DNA of 64,000 nt from Setophaga petechia (taxonomy: Eukaryota; Chordata; Aves; Passeriformes; Parulidae). Within the stretch, counting starts at the first letter, position 1; each line of letters begins with the position of its first letter. This document shows, piece after piece, positions 10,830 to 22,470 of this stretch. Below the pieces are notes generated by a model. The model saw nothing but the letters and a program-made list of their open reading frames with translations. It ran no database searches and was not told the origin of the DNA. The position numbers and the translations under genes are program-made. The stretch is taken from positions 1,259,001 through 1,323,000 of the forward strand of contig JANCRA010000014.1 in assembly GCA_024362935.1 (NCBI GenBank). Direction: 5' to 3'.

Positions 10830-13539
10830 CTCTCCCAGCAAACAGCTCTTCCCTGAACGTGCTGGGTGTTTGGGAGGGCTCCCTGCACGTGCTGTGACCC
10901 AGGGCTCTCCTGGGACAGGGCTTTGGCCTTCCTCACAGAGATGTTTTTCGTGTGCAGCTGCTGGAGGTTCTGTGTGAGTTTTGGGTGTCTGGAGTCAGCA
11001 CTTTGATTGGCCTTCCCTCCTCTCTGGAGTCTGTCTGCTGGGCTGTGGTCTCGAGGAGAGAGCCTGAGAGCCATTTCAGTGTCTCCATGATTGACTGGAA
11101 GTCACACTGGATAAATCTTTCATGACTGGAAACCACTTAAGCCACGAGGTAGCTGGTGATCACTGGGTATTAGTGGAGAGGTTCTACCAAACAATCAGGG
11201 AAAATTGAGTGGCAGAACATATAATTTATGACTTCATCCGAGCTCTGTGGGGGCAAGTCAGTGAGAATCGAAACACTGAAAGAATTATATTTGACAGATA
11301 TTTTAAAGAATGACTCCAGTTAGTGTCATTTATTGCTGGAATGTGTGGACAGATCCACAGACAAAGCCCTTGTAGGGGCAGTGCCAAAACCAGATATGAA
11401 AGAGTGTGCAAGAAAATGAGAACACGGGATGTGGCCGAGGGCTTGAATTTTCTGACAATGGGCAGAAAGAATGTTCTGAGGGCTTTTTCTCAGCCATTTT
11501 CCTTAGATAATAAAGTTTACAGATCCTACTTGGTGTTTGCTGAAACTCCTGCCTGAAGGGGATTTGTCAGAGTTTGGAAGTTGAGCAATGAAGGTGTCAT
11601 CAGTGTGCAGAGACCAGTTGGAGAAACTTCTGGAACATTCTGGACTTTAGGATATCTTAATTTTTGCCTAGCAGTGATATATGGCATAGGAGAAATCCAC
11701 TGCCCTGTGCTGGAATGTGCATTAAAAATACCTGGGCAGGAGTTTTTCCAGGCAGTGGCAGGTAACAGCCCTTGCTCTGAAGGAGGAAACGTTCTAGAAA
11801 ACGTTCTTCCCTCAGATGTTTTGTAGTGGTAATGCCTCTGGAAGTATTAATCTTTCCTGTCACAATTTGGCACTCACTCCAGTTCCCAGCAGGGGTTTCT
11901 CAGCTAATCCCTGTCTGGAAGATTTTCCCTTACCTTACATTAATTTCTGATCCCGACATCGTTTGAGGGTTTGTGTTCAGCTTCAATAAATACACTCCAG
12001 GCTGTCCTGTCGACTCAGGGTTGAACATCAGGGCAGTGGAGGTACCTGTGTGCTGGAGCCCTCACGGGTGCCACTCACCTCTCCAGCCATCCCCAAAACC
12101 TCCATGCCCTGGACCGTGTCATTGTTATTATTCCCCCGTGGCCCTGGAGAGATTATTTAAGAATTTTGGTTTCTGTGCAGAATTTTCTTGCTGAGAGGAG
12201 AGTGGCAGATGTTCTCACTTTACCATGAGTGACAGCTCCTGAGTCAACATCTGCCATGCTGCTGGAATTGTCCCCAAATGCTGCCATGCTGGAGAGGCTG
12301 CCTGAAACTCGCTGGAGCCGGCCATGCCCATGTTCCCCCCCGTGTTCTGTGCTCCTGCAGGCAGAGGCAGCTGCTGTGGCTGCTGGGCAGAGGCAGCTGT
12401 GGCTCCTGCTCCAGCCTGGAGCTCAGGAATGGCCTTGGGAAGGGCCAGCCCTGCTCCCTGTGCAGTGCCCATGTGGTACCTGGGTGTCAGACTCCATCCA
12501 GCACAGCCAGGGCTGCCTGTCCCACAACATTTGGGATTTGGGAAATCTGCCCCCATAGCACAAAGAATTGCTGTCAATGAATCCTCAATGAGAGGATTGC
12601 CCAAAGCAGTGTCCCAGTCCCTGAAAATACTGGAGTTCTTCCTTTATCCTCAGACTTGATCTTTTTGAATGGTTGTGTGTCCCACGTTGCTTTCCTTTTT
12701 GACCAGCATCCTGCTCTGTTCTGTCACTGGGGGTGTGAGGCCTGGATTAGGGCTCTGTGTTCCACAAACATCCCAGCATGAACACGGTCATTCCAGGGGA
12801 ATGGGTTTGCTGGTTTTCTTCCCAAGTTTTGTATCTAAAGTTCTTGGAAACTGAAGTTTCTGCTAAGTCTCTGTGATAGACCTGAGGAGAGGGAAGAAAC
12901 CCCTTAGCTAGTAAAACACTTTTGATTACCTTTTTTGGCTTCAGGTTTGTTCAAAAACAGTTAAAAATGAAGTTTTTTGAAGAACTCATCTTAATTTTAA
13001 CTTTTAAGGCTTAGCCCAGAGATAGCCAGCTTTGCTTGATTTGTGCTTGATTTTTTTTTCTGCATCCCAATGGAAGTGAATCTCCTGGTGATGCAACTCA
13101 AGGTGTTTGTGCTCCCCTTCTGGTTTTGTAGCTTCGACCCTGCCTGGGCTTGAAAGTGCTAAAGCTTAGTCTTGAATTCAGCCTTAGTCTGGTGCTTGTC
13201 TTAGCAAGGATGATTTTGGATTATCTCTCAGCCCCGCTGTGCTTGGGTGAAGGTTGTGCTGGTCTTTGGAGAGTTTTTGTGGTGTCTAAAGAGGAGCCTT
13301 GAGAACTGGAGCTGGCAGTCACACTGTGGGGGGAGCGTGTAAACTTAGTCTAAAGATAATTTATGGTTTCTAAAGCTGCTGCTGAGTAAAACTTTCCAAG
13401 GCTGGCTCTGACCTAGCTCTCATCAGTGTAAAACTGAGAACAGTCATCTCAAAGTAGCATTTTGAGTTGTGTGAAGGGGAAAGAGGAAAACTTTGCTTTC
13501 CCAAAGGCTTCATTGGCTGTAGCCCTGCAGCACACGAGC
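10830..13539. other. Unique, CR1-free sequence
   Basis: 11180-11560 is moderately AT-rich and repeat-free. 12240-12560 is G+C-rich with several short overlapping frames. 12640-13340 is mixed. No gene or RNA is supported. With the next segments it forms one of the longest CR1-free stretches here (10.8-15.9 kb). Confidence 0.4.
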
Positions 13540-14110
13540 AGCTCTCCTCTTTCGAGCGTGAACCACGGGGTCACTCTTCCGTTACCTGAGCCCTGACTGG
13601 TTTAAACTTGGCTTATTGGTTTAAACTTGGCTCAGAGCGTGGTGCTTTTTCGCGGGGTTCATTTTGCAGCAGCTGTGATGGCAGGGTTCTGATAACCCCC
13701 CGGGCTGTCTGCACAGCCCCGCTCCTGCCGCGTTCCCGCAGCCGCGCGCCGGCACCGCCGGGAGAACTTTGGGTCACGCCGGGTTGAGCTGTTGGCAGCG
13801 ACGCTGGCATGTTGGCAGGAGCTTCCCCAACAAGATGCTGGAGAGCTGGGGAAGATTTCTCCTTGTTTTTGCAAATTAGCAAATGAAACCCTAAATAAGT
13901 TGCTAAACTCAGTTTCCTTCTGTTGGGTTAAGAGGAGGGGAGTGCTTGGAAACCTTCGAGATCTTAATTGGCCCGAGCGTGCTAAAAACACCTTCTTTCC
14001 ACCCCAGGCGCTGCTTCTATCTTTCCAATACATTTGGCTCGTTCAGTGGCAGATCATTTTTATAACACTTGAGAAACTGTATAGCTCCAGAAAAACAGGA
14101 TATGTGCCCT
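13540..14110. promoter_or_regulatory. Candidate conserved noncoding element with CpG-rich core
   Basis: A CpG-rich core at about 13700-13800 is followed by an AT-rich, motif-like half (words such as 'caaattagcaaatgaaac', 'cttaattggc', 'gctaaaaacacc'). This mixture, with no recognisable transposon, is typical of vertebrate enhancers. A 15-bp direct duplication lies at its left end. There is no direct proof of conservation or activity. Confidence 0.3.
13599..13632. repeat. 15-bp direct duplication
   Basis: 'ggtttaaacttggct' occurs at 13599-13613 and again, identical, at 13618-13632, with a 4-bp spacer ('tatt'). Confidence 0.95.
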
Positions 14111-15941
14111 GACTTACGTTATGGATTTGCTTTCCAAGTATTTTTGGGGGTTGCTGAGAGCCCAGCCCTGTTCTGGGGCGTTGGGGCTGTGCCCGTTGGT
14201 TTGGTGCTGGTGTGGTGATAGTGACAGTGGTGTCCCTTCACTGGGTGATTTTGTGTTGGGGTAACGACTGGTTCTATTCCAGCACAGATACCAGCTGGGC
14301 TCCCTGGCCCTTCCCTTGGGCTGGGTAACGGAATTTCCCTTTGCCAAGGGCAGTTCTGTATCAGCTCCCAGCCAGGAGCACGCTGAGGTCACATCCAGAT
14401 ACTGTCCCCCTTCCCCTCCCAAGCTGGGGACAACGAGTTTCTCATTTCTTCCTTGGGCTGATAATGGTGATCCTCCTTCCCACAGAAAGCTCTGGAAGGT
14501 TTTTTAAAGTAATACAGTATTGTTCCATACTGTTTTCCAGGGTTTTCTGTGTTAATGGTTGGTTTGTTCTCCATGACTTTGTCCATCTAATTTTGCATCT
14601 GATTTGGTGTTTAAAAACTCATTAATTTAATTGAAGTTCTCTGTGAGCTGCAGAACTGCAAGGTGTAGTGAAGTCCTATTTGTATCTCAGTTTGGGCAAG
14701 CAAGCTGTGGTAGGGCTTGAAAACCTGGGAAAGGATCGATTGGGCATTCAGGGAGATGGTGGGAGAGAGAGGCCAAGGGGGAAGATGGAAAATGTCACTG
14801 ACAGTCAGTTTGAGATGAAGTTCATCTGACAGGCCCAACCAGCCAGTGCTGGGAATGTGGGGTCATTTATCTAATAATTAAAGTACCTGTTTGTAACCAG
14901 TTTTCAGGATGAAGAACCAAAGTTTGGACATCTTCTAAGACTGTGAGGGTTTTCCTCTGAGCCAGCAGATGAGGTTATCCCAAAAGGAGCTGGTGTGCAC
15001 CTGGGGTGTCCCAGCTCCTTCCTGGCAGGAGCTGAGTGCACATCTGTATATTTAATTCCTGCAGATATTGCAGCATGGATCTGGAGGTAGGAACACCTTC
15101 TCACTTATGTTTTCAGGTCTGGCAGGAGGATTTTTGCTGCTGTTCTCTTCAGTTGATTGTAGCTGAGCAGTGGTTGGAGAGGAGCTGGCTGGGCTGTGGG
15201 TGTTCCTGTCCCTCCCTGCCTGCTCACCCACCAGGGACTGCAGAGAATGCTCTCCATTTCCAAAACCTTCAGTCTCACCTTACATTTTCTTCCTAGTCAG
15301 TGTTTTATTGTTTTTAAATAGCATTTCAATGCTTCAGAGCATAACCACATTACAGAATGTTTTGTCTCAAGTACCACATCTGAGCTCTGGCAAAGGTGAC
15401 CCTTTGGGTCTCTGGCTCAGAGACTCTCCTGATCTATTTCTTGGTCTGTTTTTTCCCTTGAATTTTTCTGACTTTCTCCCATTTACTCTTCCATAGTGAC
15501 AAGTTATCTGAGATCTTGCTGTGTGTGGTGATTTCTTGCTTTTAGGGTTCCGTGTAGAGAGCGAGTCAGTTTTTACAGTTCCCCAAGGAAGTGATGTGCT
15601 GTTATTCTACAGAAACCACTGACATAGCACATTTTAGGCCTGGCCTGCTGACTTGGGATTGCAGTGAGCTTTAAAGTGACAGTAAATCACTTGTGACCAT
15701 CTGCAGCTGCGGTGGCCCCGGGGATGATGGTGATGGTGGGGCAGAAGAGCCCAGGGCCACCCACTGCTGCAGGTCTGGTGACACCACACCTGAGCAAACG
15801 TGGCCTCAGGGCAGGTGGCTTGTCACCCAGAGCCTGTGCTGGTGTCCCCAGGGTGTGGGGACACAGAGGCTTATCAATGGGGGAGAGGGAGAAGCTGGAG
15901 CAATGCTCTCAGCATAGGGAATATGTCTGGCTGAGCCTTTG
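14111..15941. other. Unique sequence, no feature seen
   Basis: Mixed composition. 14510-14640 and 15290-15350 are AT-rich. No repeat, RNA or convincing coding frame was found. Confidence 0.4.
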
Positions 15942-16080
15942 TAGAATCATGAAATGGTTTTGGTGGGAAGAGACTTTAAAGATATTCCAGTTCCACCCCC
16001 TGCCGTGGGCAGGGACCCCTTGCACCAGACCGGGTTATCCAGGCCCTGCTCAGCCTTCTGTCACTTCATCCCACAGGAAT
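15942..16080 (-). mobile_element. CR1 LINE 3' fragment, type A
   Basis: The reverse complement of the CR1 end is visible from 'tagaatcatgaaatggtttt' through 'ccctgccgtgggcagggac' to 'ggttatccaggccctgct'. Similarity fades after about 16080. Confidence 0.88.
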
Positions 16081-16929
16081 TTGGGTGCCTCGGTTCCAGC
16101 ACAGGCGCAGAGCTGGTTGTGTAAAATGGAGTTCCCCTTGCAGTGCTTCCCTTTCCCTGTCCCCAACCCCTGCTGGCCTCGGCAGGCAGGCTCAGCCCGG
16201 GCCGGCAGTGACCGGGCGCTCCCTTCCCTCAGGGGCCGGTGCCTGCCCGGGGCTGGGCCTCCTCTTCCTCGGGGCCTGCCGGGAGCGAGCGGGGGGCTCG
16301 CTGCAGCCTGGGCCTCACTTCCTCAGGAAACCAGGCTAAAAATACCAGGGCAGGGCTCGGGGAAGTGCTGCACTCGTGGGTCCTGAGCAGCTCTGCTCAG
16401 CCTGGCCTGGAGCTCCTCACGTCCGCCCTGCTCCCGTTAAACGCGGCCCTTCCACTGCCACCGTTCCTCCTGCTGTCCGTGTGCCCTCCAACCCTGTCTG
16501 AAAAACAGCCCTCCCAAAGCCTTACTCTAATATTTGTGTCCTTTTTGGTGGTGGGAGGGCAGGAAGCTGCAGCTGCAGTCAGGAGGACAGGCACACAGGC
16601 CAGGGAGGGCTGTTTTGGTGGGAATGATGGGTTTTTCTCATGGATGGTGGTGGGATCTGCCTGGAGTCATTGTGGGCTGTGTTAAACCGACAGCAGGAGT
16701 GGTTTGTGCAGGCAAGGAAGGAGTCAGGGTCTAAACTTGGGGCACCCTGGGTGCCACCACCTGCTGGTCCCTGTCCCATCCCTTTGGGGTTCTCCCATGC
16801 CGTGGATCTGCAGCTCCATCACCTGAACCCCCACTGGGATCAGGGAAAGGTGCAGAGAGAAACCCTGTCAGTGGCAAGTGACCTCAGGCAGGAGATTTGC
16901 ATGAGGGAAGTTGAGTTCCATGGCTGTTA
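16081..16929. other. Unique sequence, G+C-rich left half
   Basis: 16180-16460 is G+C-rich with scattered CpGs. Overlapping plus-strand frames there show no domain. 16460-16930 is ordinary mixed sequence. Confidence 0.35.
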
Positions 16930-17960
16930 AAGTGATTTTTTTCAAATATTAATTGAAAATCTGGCTGAAACGCTGGCTGTGTTCTCTCCTAAAGCTTTTT
17001 GCAACATCCCACTGAAATTACAGACAAATTGAAGCCGAAACATTGCATTTTTCCACAAATGTGGCCAGGCTCCAGGACGATAAAAAGAGTTTGGAAAGGC
17101 TGTAAAACACATGTTAAACAATTTTTTACTTGAGGCACCTCTAGCAACATGCATTTTCAAATAAATTAAGTATTTAACTTAAGAAATAATCTTTAAAATA
17201 TATATATATATTGGTAATTAGAAGCATTAGAAGCAGAATGTTTCTTCCTTAGCAGATGCATATTAAGAAAGTGATACAGCAACAAATAATAAATGAAATA
17301 TAGTAAAATTTGGACTTTTTAAACCAGTGATTGTAATTAGGGATGTTCCTTTCAAAGGCAAATGTCTTGATTTCATTTTTGGGTGGTTTTTTTCAGTAGT
17401 TAATGTACAATATATACTAAACCAGAATTTAAAAAATAATTGATTGTGGAATTTGAAATCTGTGAATAACTGAACTGTGCAGAGGCCATGTTGTTTTAGG
17501 GTCTTTGACTCCTAATCTGGTCAGAGAACATCAATACTTGATGCCGAGATGAGTTTATGAATTAAACACCATTGTATTTTTGTACAGGCAGGAAAAGTAG
17601 CATTAGTGATGTCTAGAAATTATATACTTCATGTATTTTTTAATTGATGTAAAATGATTTTAAAAGCATATTTAAGTTCAGCATTATTTGCCAAGGAGGA
17701 CAGACTTCAGATCTCGGCACAGAAGGTATTAATACAACTCCAATGAGGAAGCAATGGGCACTTCCCATATTTTTGAGTCTAGATGCATCTTTTTAAATTA
17801 AAGAAGGTTTGAAGAGTGTGCCTGCAAACTGGAGATTGAGTCAAGCTGTGAAATGCCAGTGATATGTCATGTGTTCTGTATGTATTATTTTCAGTTTTTA
17901 CAGAGGAGGAAATTTTGATATTTAAACTTTTCCAAATGTCAGCTGGTTCGGCAGAAAATA
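16930..17960. promoter_or_regulatory. AT-rich, repeat-free kilobase; candidate conserved element
   Basis: About 1 kb of distinctly AT-rich DNA, with no CR1 fragment and almost no long open frames, set between G+C-rich flanks. It contains motif-like words (for example 'aattgatgtaaaatgatttt' near 17642 and 'caaggaggacagacttcag' near 17692) and a (TA)n tract at 17199. It could be a conserved enhancer, a matrix-attachment-like region or simply an old AT-rich patch. Sequence texture alone cannot separate these. Confidence 0.28.
17199..17211. repeat. (TA)n microsatellite
   Basis: A short pure TA tract of about six units inside the AT-rich kilobase. Confidence 0.85.
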
Positions 17961-18149
17961 ATCTTCAGTCTCACCAGGAGCTGCGTGTCACCGGGAAACC
18001 TCCTGGGAGCTGAAAAACAAGGAAGTTGTTCCATCTCAGAGCAGAGTCCTATGGGAGAGGATGTAGTTGAAGGGTGGAAAGGAGCTCTGGAAGTGGATAT
18101 TGGGGGTTCCTCCCTCTGTGTGTGGAGTGCATTGAGCTGGGCTCCAAAC

Positions 18150-18270
18150 CCCAGAACTCCAGGGCCACATCAGTCAGGGCTTGGAGCAGCCTGGGCTGGT
18201 GGAAGGTGTCCATCCCAGATGGGGCTGGGTGAGCTTTAACATCCCTTGCCACCCAAACCATTCCATGAGC
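18150..18270 (+). mobile_element. CR1 LINE terminal fragment, type A
   Basis: 'cagggcttggagcagcctgg', 'gctggtggaaggtgtcc', then 'gagctttaacatcccttgcc' and 'acccaaaccattccatgag' follow the 3' order. The 'ccatggcagggg' block is degraded to 'cagatgggg'. Confidence 0.85.
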
Positions 18271-19317
18271 TCCATCCTTTCCCTGCTCCTCCCAAACCTG
18301 GCATTTATTGATGCTTGATCCAAGACTTTGGGTGACTCCCCAGGCTCACCCTGCATCCAGCCTCCTTGTTGAATTCTCCAGAAATTGCAGGCAGGATGGG
18401 GAGCTGCCTTTGGAACTGTCATTGGCACTTTGCAGAGCTCCTGCCTGCAGGAGCATTTTTGGGAAAGCAGCTGGAGGTGTGTTCCCTGTGCAAAATGCTG
18501 CTGTTACTGTGTCCCATGGGAGTCACCAGACTGGGAATTGCTGTGTCCATTAGTCCCACGCTAGGAAAAATACTCAGTTCCTACTGACAGCCTGAGGAAT
18601 CATTAGGACTGGTGACTTCCAGTATTTTTCCTAAGCCTCAACAGAACCTGACTTAATCTTTAATGAAAACTAGAACCAGGTGCTTGAGACTTTATATAGC
18701 AACCAGCCTGACCAGTTTTGGTGTCCCACCTCCCTGGGAGGAAGTGTAAGGAGCTGGTTGGTCTGGATGCTTCTAAGGACGGTATTTAAGGTGCAAATGT
18801 GGTTACATTTTACACATGAAAGCAGCGTTTTAGCCCAAAGATACTCTACACACACCCTCTGCAGCAGAGCCGGGCAGAGCTCACAGCCCACTGTTCTTTG
18901 AGAAGAGTGAATTCTGCTGCTGGCTCTTCCTGACCTGTCTGGGCTTTGGGAGTAACGCTAGGAAAAAGTTGCTGTGTTTTCTTATGGATGGAGAGTGTTA
19001 TGTGCTTGTGGTTTAATAGAAAGTGCTTTTATTCTGAGTGGCAGCTTCTGTGTCTTCTAGGGGTTGGTGAAAAACTAGGTGGTGGGTTTCAGGTCTGTCC
19101 TTCATGAAGCCCCCAGGCAGCTGTGGGGGTAAATTCCAGCTGAGAGGAGGGATAGGGAAAATTTGTGAAAATTACTTTTGACTTCTACCTTTATTATTTT
19201 TTTACCAGCTCTGTTTCCTTGCCTTGTTCCGGTGCATCTTCCAACCCTGAGTGCGGGTCACTCATCCACAGCAGCTCAGCTTGATGGGCATCGTCTTCAC
19301 TTAGTAACAGGGTCAAA
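18271..19317. other. Unique sequence, no feature seen
   Basis: Ordinary mixed sequence with short overlapping frames and no recognisable repeat or RNA gene. Confidence 0.4.
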
Positions 19318-19541
19318 ATTAGGAGCTGAATATTGGGAAGGAATTCCTCTCTGTGAGGGTGGGCAGGCCCTGGCACAGGTGCCCAGAGCAGCTGTGGCTG
19401 TCCCTGGATCCCTGGAAATGTCCAAGGCCAGGCTGGATGGGGCTTGGAGCAACCTGGGGTAGTGGAAGGTGTCTCTGCCCATGGCAGGGGTGACACTGGA
19501 TGAACTTCAAGGTCCCTTTTGACCCAAACCATTCCAGGATT
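19318..19541 (+). mobile_element. CR1 LINE 3' fragment, type A
   Basis: A well-preserved copy from 'atattgggaaggaattcctc' through 'gagggtgggcaggccctgg', 'ccaaggccaggctggatggg' and 'tgcccatggcaggggtg' to 'acccaaaccattccagg'. Its good match to the 357 and 33340 copies suggests a relatively young insertion. Confidence 0.94.
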
Positions 19542-21524
19542 TTATTAAAGAAACTTCCCCAAACTACTTGGTTCCTCAGACCCTGAGTGCCTGGAGGGAC
19601 AAGGAACCAACAGCTCCAAAGGAAACAACATGTAAAGACAACTTTCTGTGGAGTTCTCTGTAAATGACAGATAATTATAGCTGTGAAAATCGTGTAGAAA
19701 TCCAAACTGGTCACCAGACGTTGCAGAGGTGTCATCAAAAAACTGCTCAGGGAATACAAATATGGATTTTAGAAAAGCTGCTTGGGGAATATCATCCTGT
19801 GTTGTGGAAAAATTCCTTGGGGAGCGTAGTGGGGCACCTCTAGCTTCAGGGAGCCGAGGCACAGTGGGGCAGGTGTGTCTGGCATGGTGGGATCCTTCAG
19901 ACAGCATTGTGTGGATGGGATTTGGGTCAAGTCCTCAGTTCCAGGTGAAGAGGGAGCCCTGGTGGTCTCTGAAGCACCTCTGTCCCAGCAGGGCGCTCCA
20001 GGTGCGGTCACCAGGTCCCCAGACTCGGGGCTGCTCTGTGGGAAGCGCTGGTGAGGAGGAGGCTGCCAGAGCTCTCCTGGCTGGAAGGCTCTGTCCCGGC
20101 AGGCTCCCCTGAGGAGGAGCTGGAAGAGGCTCCAGGAAAGGCACATGAGTGGGGCCGGCTGCCAGCTCAGCACGGTGCCGGCGCACGTCGGCCGTACCGG
20201 CACGGCACGAACCGCTCCCAATCCTGGGTCCTGCCAGGGGCTCTTCCTCATGAGCATGTGGTGCTGTTTCACTGCACGGCTTTGGGGCACCTTGTCTGGG
20301 AGAGACAGAGGGGGGCATTCCCTGCCCAGAGGTGCATTCCCTGCCCAGAGGTACTGCTCAAAGCAGAGCAGGAGTGACCCAGACACACGTGGGGTGAGGT
20401 GGTCACAGCCTCCCTTCCTGCTCTCTCCAGGAAACCAGACAGGAGGAATTTTTCACATCTGGCAGTAGTGATGCATTTTTAAATTATTTTTTGTCAAGGC
20501 AGAGCAGCTTTACAGTGGTCTGAATGTCAGTTGTACCCACCGGAGCGTCGCGTGCGGTGCTGAGGGCTGACTAAGAGCCTGGGTGGATCCCAGTCCATCC
20601 CAGTCGGGCGGATCTCCCTCCTCCTGGCAGAGCCCGGTGTGGCTCTGCTGCCTGAGTCAGTGCAGCTGCTCCAACAAGTTGTGGTCCTGGGCAGCAGGAG
20701 GCCAGTGGGGGCGGCTGCAGGGATCCAACAGCGGCGTTCCCATATGGCTTTCATGAGAAACACCTCATTGGAGCCTGGCTTTTGATCTGCTTCCTGCTTA
20801 AATGTTGAATACAGAAATATATTTATTGGGGTGGAGGGAATTAAGACCTTTTCTACATGTTGTGATTTCTGTTACTAGTCTTGGTTTTCTGTAAACCTGT
20901 TAAAAAGGATATTTCATGTCAGCTCCTTCTACTGCAGTCCAGGCTTAAATGCTTCCCATCCATTGTGCTGGCTGAGCTGCTTGGGCCCTGTAGAACTGGA
21001 TTAGAGACAGGATACTTTATTTTTAAAAAAGATCACTTTTTTTTTTGTCTGGCTATTTTTGTTTCCAGCTGAATTAGTTCCCTGCTCTGATGTGCAAGTG
21101 TGGGAGGTCACTGAAGAGAGTGGAATCATTGGATGTGGTGGTGCTTTTGGATGAAACCTTGGGTGTGATGAGGACTTAAAAGTGGTCTTTAGAGTTGCAG
21201 TTATTATACACCAGCTGTGGTTTTCAAGGTCTTGGCTCTATGTTTTCTGTTGTGTGAACCACTTGGTGCGTATTTAGAAATAAAACAAAAAACCTTAAGA
21301 TAATTGAGTAAGTTGGTGGTGTGGTGGCAGTGGAGCTCACCTGGCCTTCCTGGTTTTTGGTGTGTCTTGGCAGGGTCCCTTATCTGTAACTGGCCTGGAA
21401 TGGTTCCTCCAGGGACATGTCCTGGCAGTTACCTGGGCTTTCTTTTCTATGCTTAAAAATCTCTTATATAGGGAAAATTGATCAAATGGAGTTGGAGCTC
21501 CAGGACATGCCATGACTGGAATCA
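19542..21524. other. Unique sequence, G+C-rich centre
   Basis: 19980-20250 and 20540-20730 are G+C-rich with some CpGs, and several overlapping frames reach 205 codons with no domain. 20460-20520 and 20760-21300 are AT-richer, with a 10-T run at 21037. No gene is called. Confidence 0.35.
20315..20352. repeat. 19-bp tandem duplication, two copies
   Basis: 'gcattccctgcccagaggt' occurs at 20315-20333 and 20334-20352, head to tail and identical, which indicates a recent local duplication. Confidence 0.95.
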
Positions 21525-21800
21525 CCAAATATTTTGGGTTAAGGGGCTTCTGCAGATCATCCAGCCTGAGGCAGGGGCACCTGGAGCAGGTGGCACAGGA
21601 AGGTGTCCAGGTGGGTTTGGAATGTCTCCAGAGAGGGAGACCCCACATCCCTGGGCAGCTGTTCCAGTGCTCTGCCACCCTCTATGGGAAGAAGCTCATG
21701 CTTGTGTTGAGGTGGGACTTCTTGTGGCTTAGTTCATGGCCTTGCTCCTTGTCCTGTCCCTGGGCTCCACCAAAACCAGCCAGTGTTGTGTTGGGAACGT
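21525..21800 (-). mobile_element. Older CR1 LINE fragment, type C
   Basis: On the plus strand it reads as the reverse complement of a CR1 subfamily: 'ggtttggaatgtctccagag', 'gggagaccccacatccctgg', 'agctgttccagtgctctgcc', 'accctctatgggaagaagct', then 'gttgaggtgggacttcttgt' and 'cttgctccttgtcctgtccc'. The outer limits are fuzzy. Confidence 0.75.
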
Positions 21801-22084
21801 ACCAGCAGTGCAAGGCAGGGTAAAGGGGTTTTCCCCACTGTCCCTACAAGTGCTTTCTGTACTTTATCCTGGCTGGGCAGTGAAGTTGCTTCGAGTTGAG
21901 CTTAGAGTTTGGAAGCTGTGCCTGTGTGTCCTTGTTCCTCAGCTGAGCCATGGTCACAGCTCCATAAACCCAGGTTTGCTGGGAGGAGCGATCTGCCCTG
22001 ACAGAGCTGTAGCCTGTGCGGGTGGTGGGAGAGCTGGGAAGAGGAGCAGAGCCTGGAGCACCCCCCGGCCCCCAGCCCGCTCGC

Positions 22085-22470
22085 TTCCTCCCAGCCTATT
22101 GTTGGCATTCCGTGTGTGTTCTCCCCAGGAATTAACTTGTCCCCAAATCGTGGCGCCGCGTACGCACCGATTTTCCAAGCTTCCCTGCACCTGTCTGATG
22201 CGCTTTCCAGCCTCGGCGTCACAAAACTGTTTGTCATTCAGGGGGGACAATGTCCCCTTGTGTGCCGGGCTCCTGGAGGGAGGGCCAGGCGGGGGCACGG
22301 CCCCAGTGGCGGATGGGCTTCCCATGTGAAATGAGACGGGAAGACAAATTGCTTCCAGAGCGGCGTCTCGCACAGGCGGGAGCGCGATCCCGCTCCAGCG
22401 GCGGCAGCGCCCGCTTGTCACTCACATTTCCCTTATCTGGGTTAAATATGAACGGGGGCAAATGGGGGTG
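22085..22470. promoter_or_regulatory. Candidate conserved noncoding element, CpG-containing
   Basis: Repeat-free, with CpGs spread through it (the 'gtggcgccgcgtacgcaccg' neighbourhood at about 22150 and the 'gcggcagcgcccgcttgtca' neighbourhood at about 22400). It holds a GATA-type 'ttatct' at 22433-22438 and a SOX-like 'acaatg' at 22247. A minus-strand frame of 155 codons crosses it with no domain. This looks like an enhancer or cryptic promoter; there is no direct proof. Confidence 0.3.
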
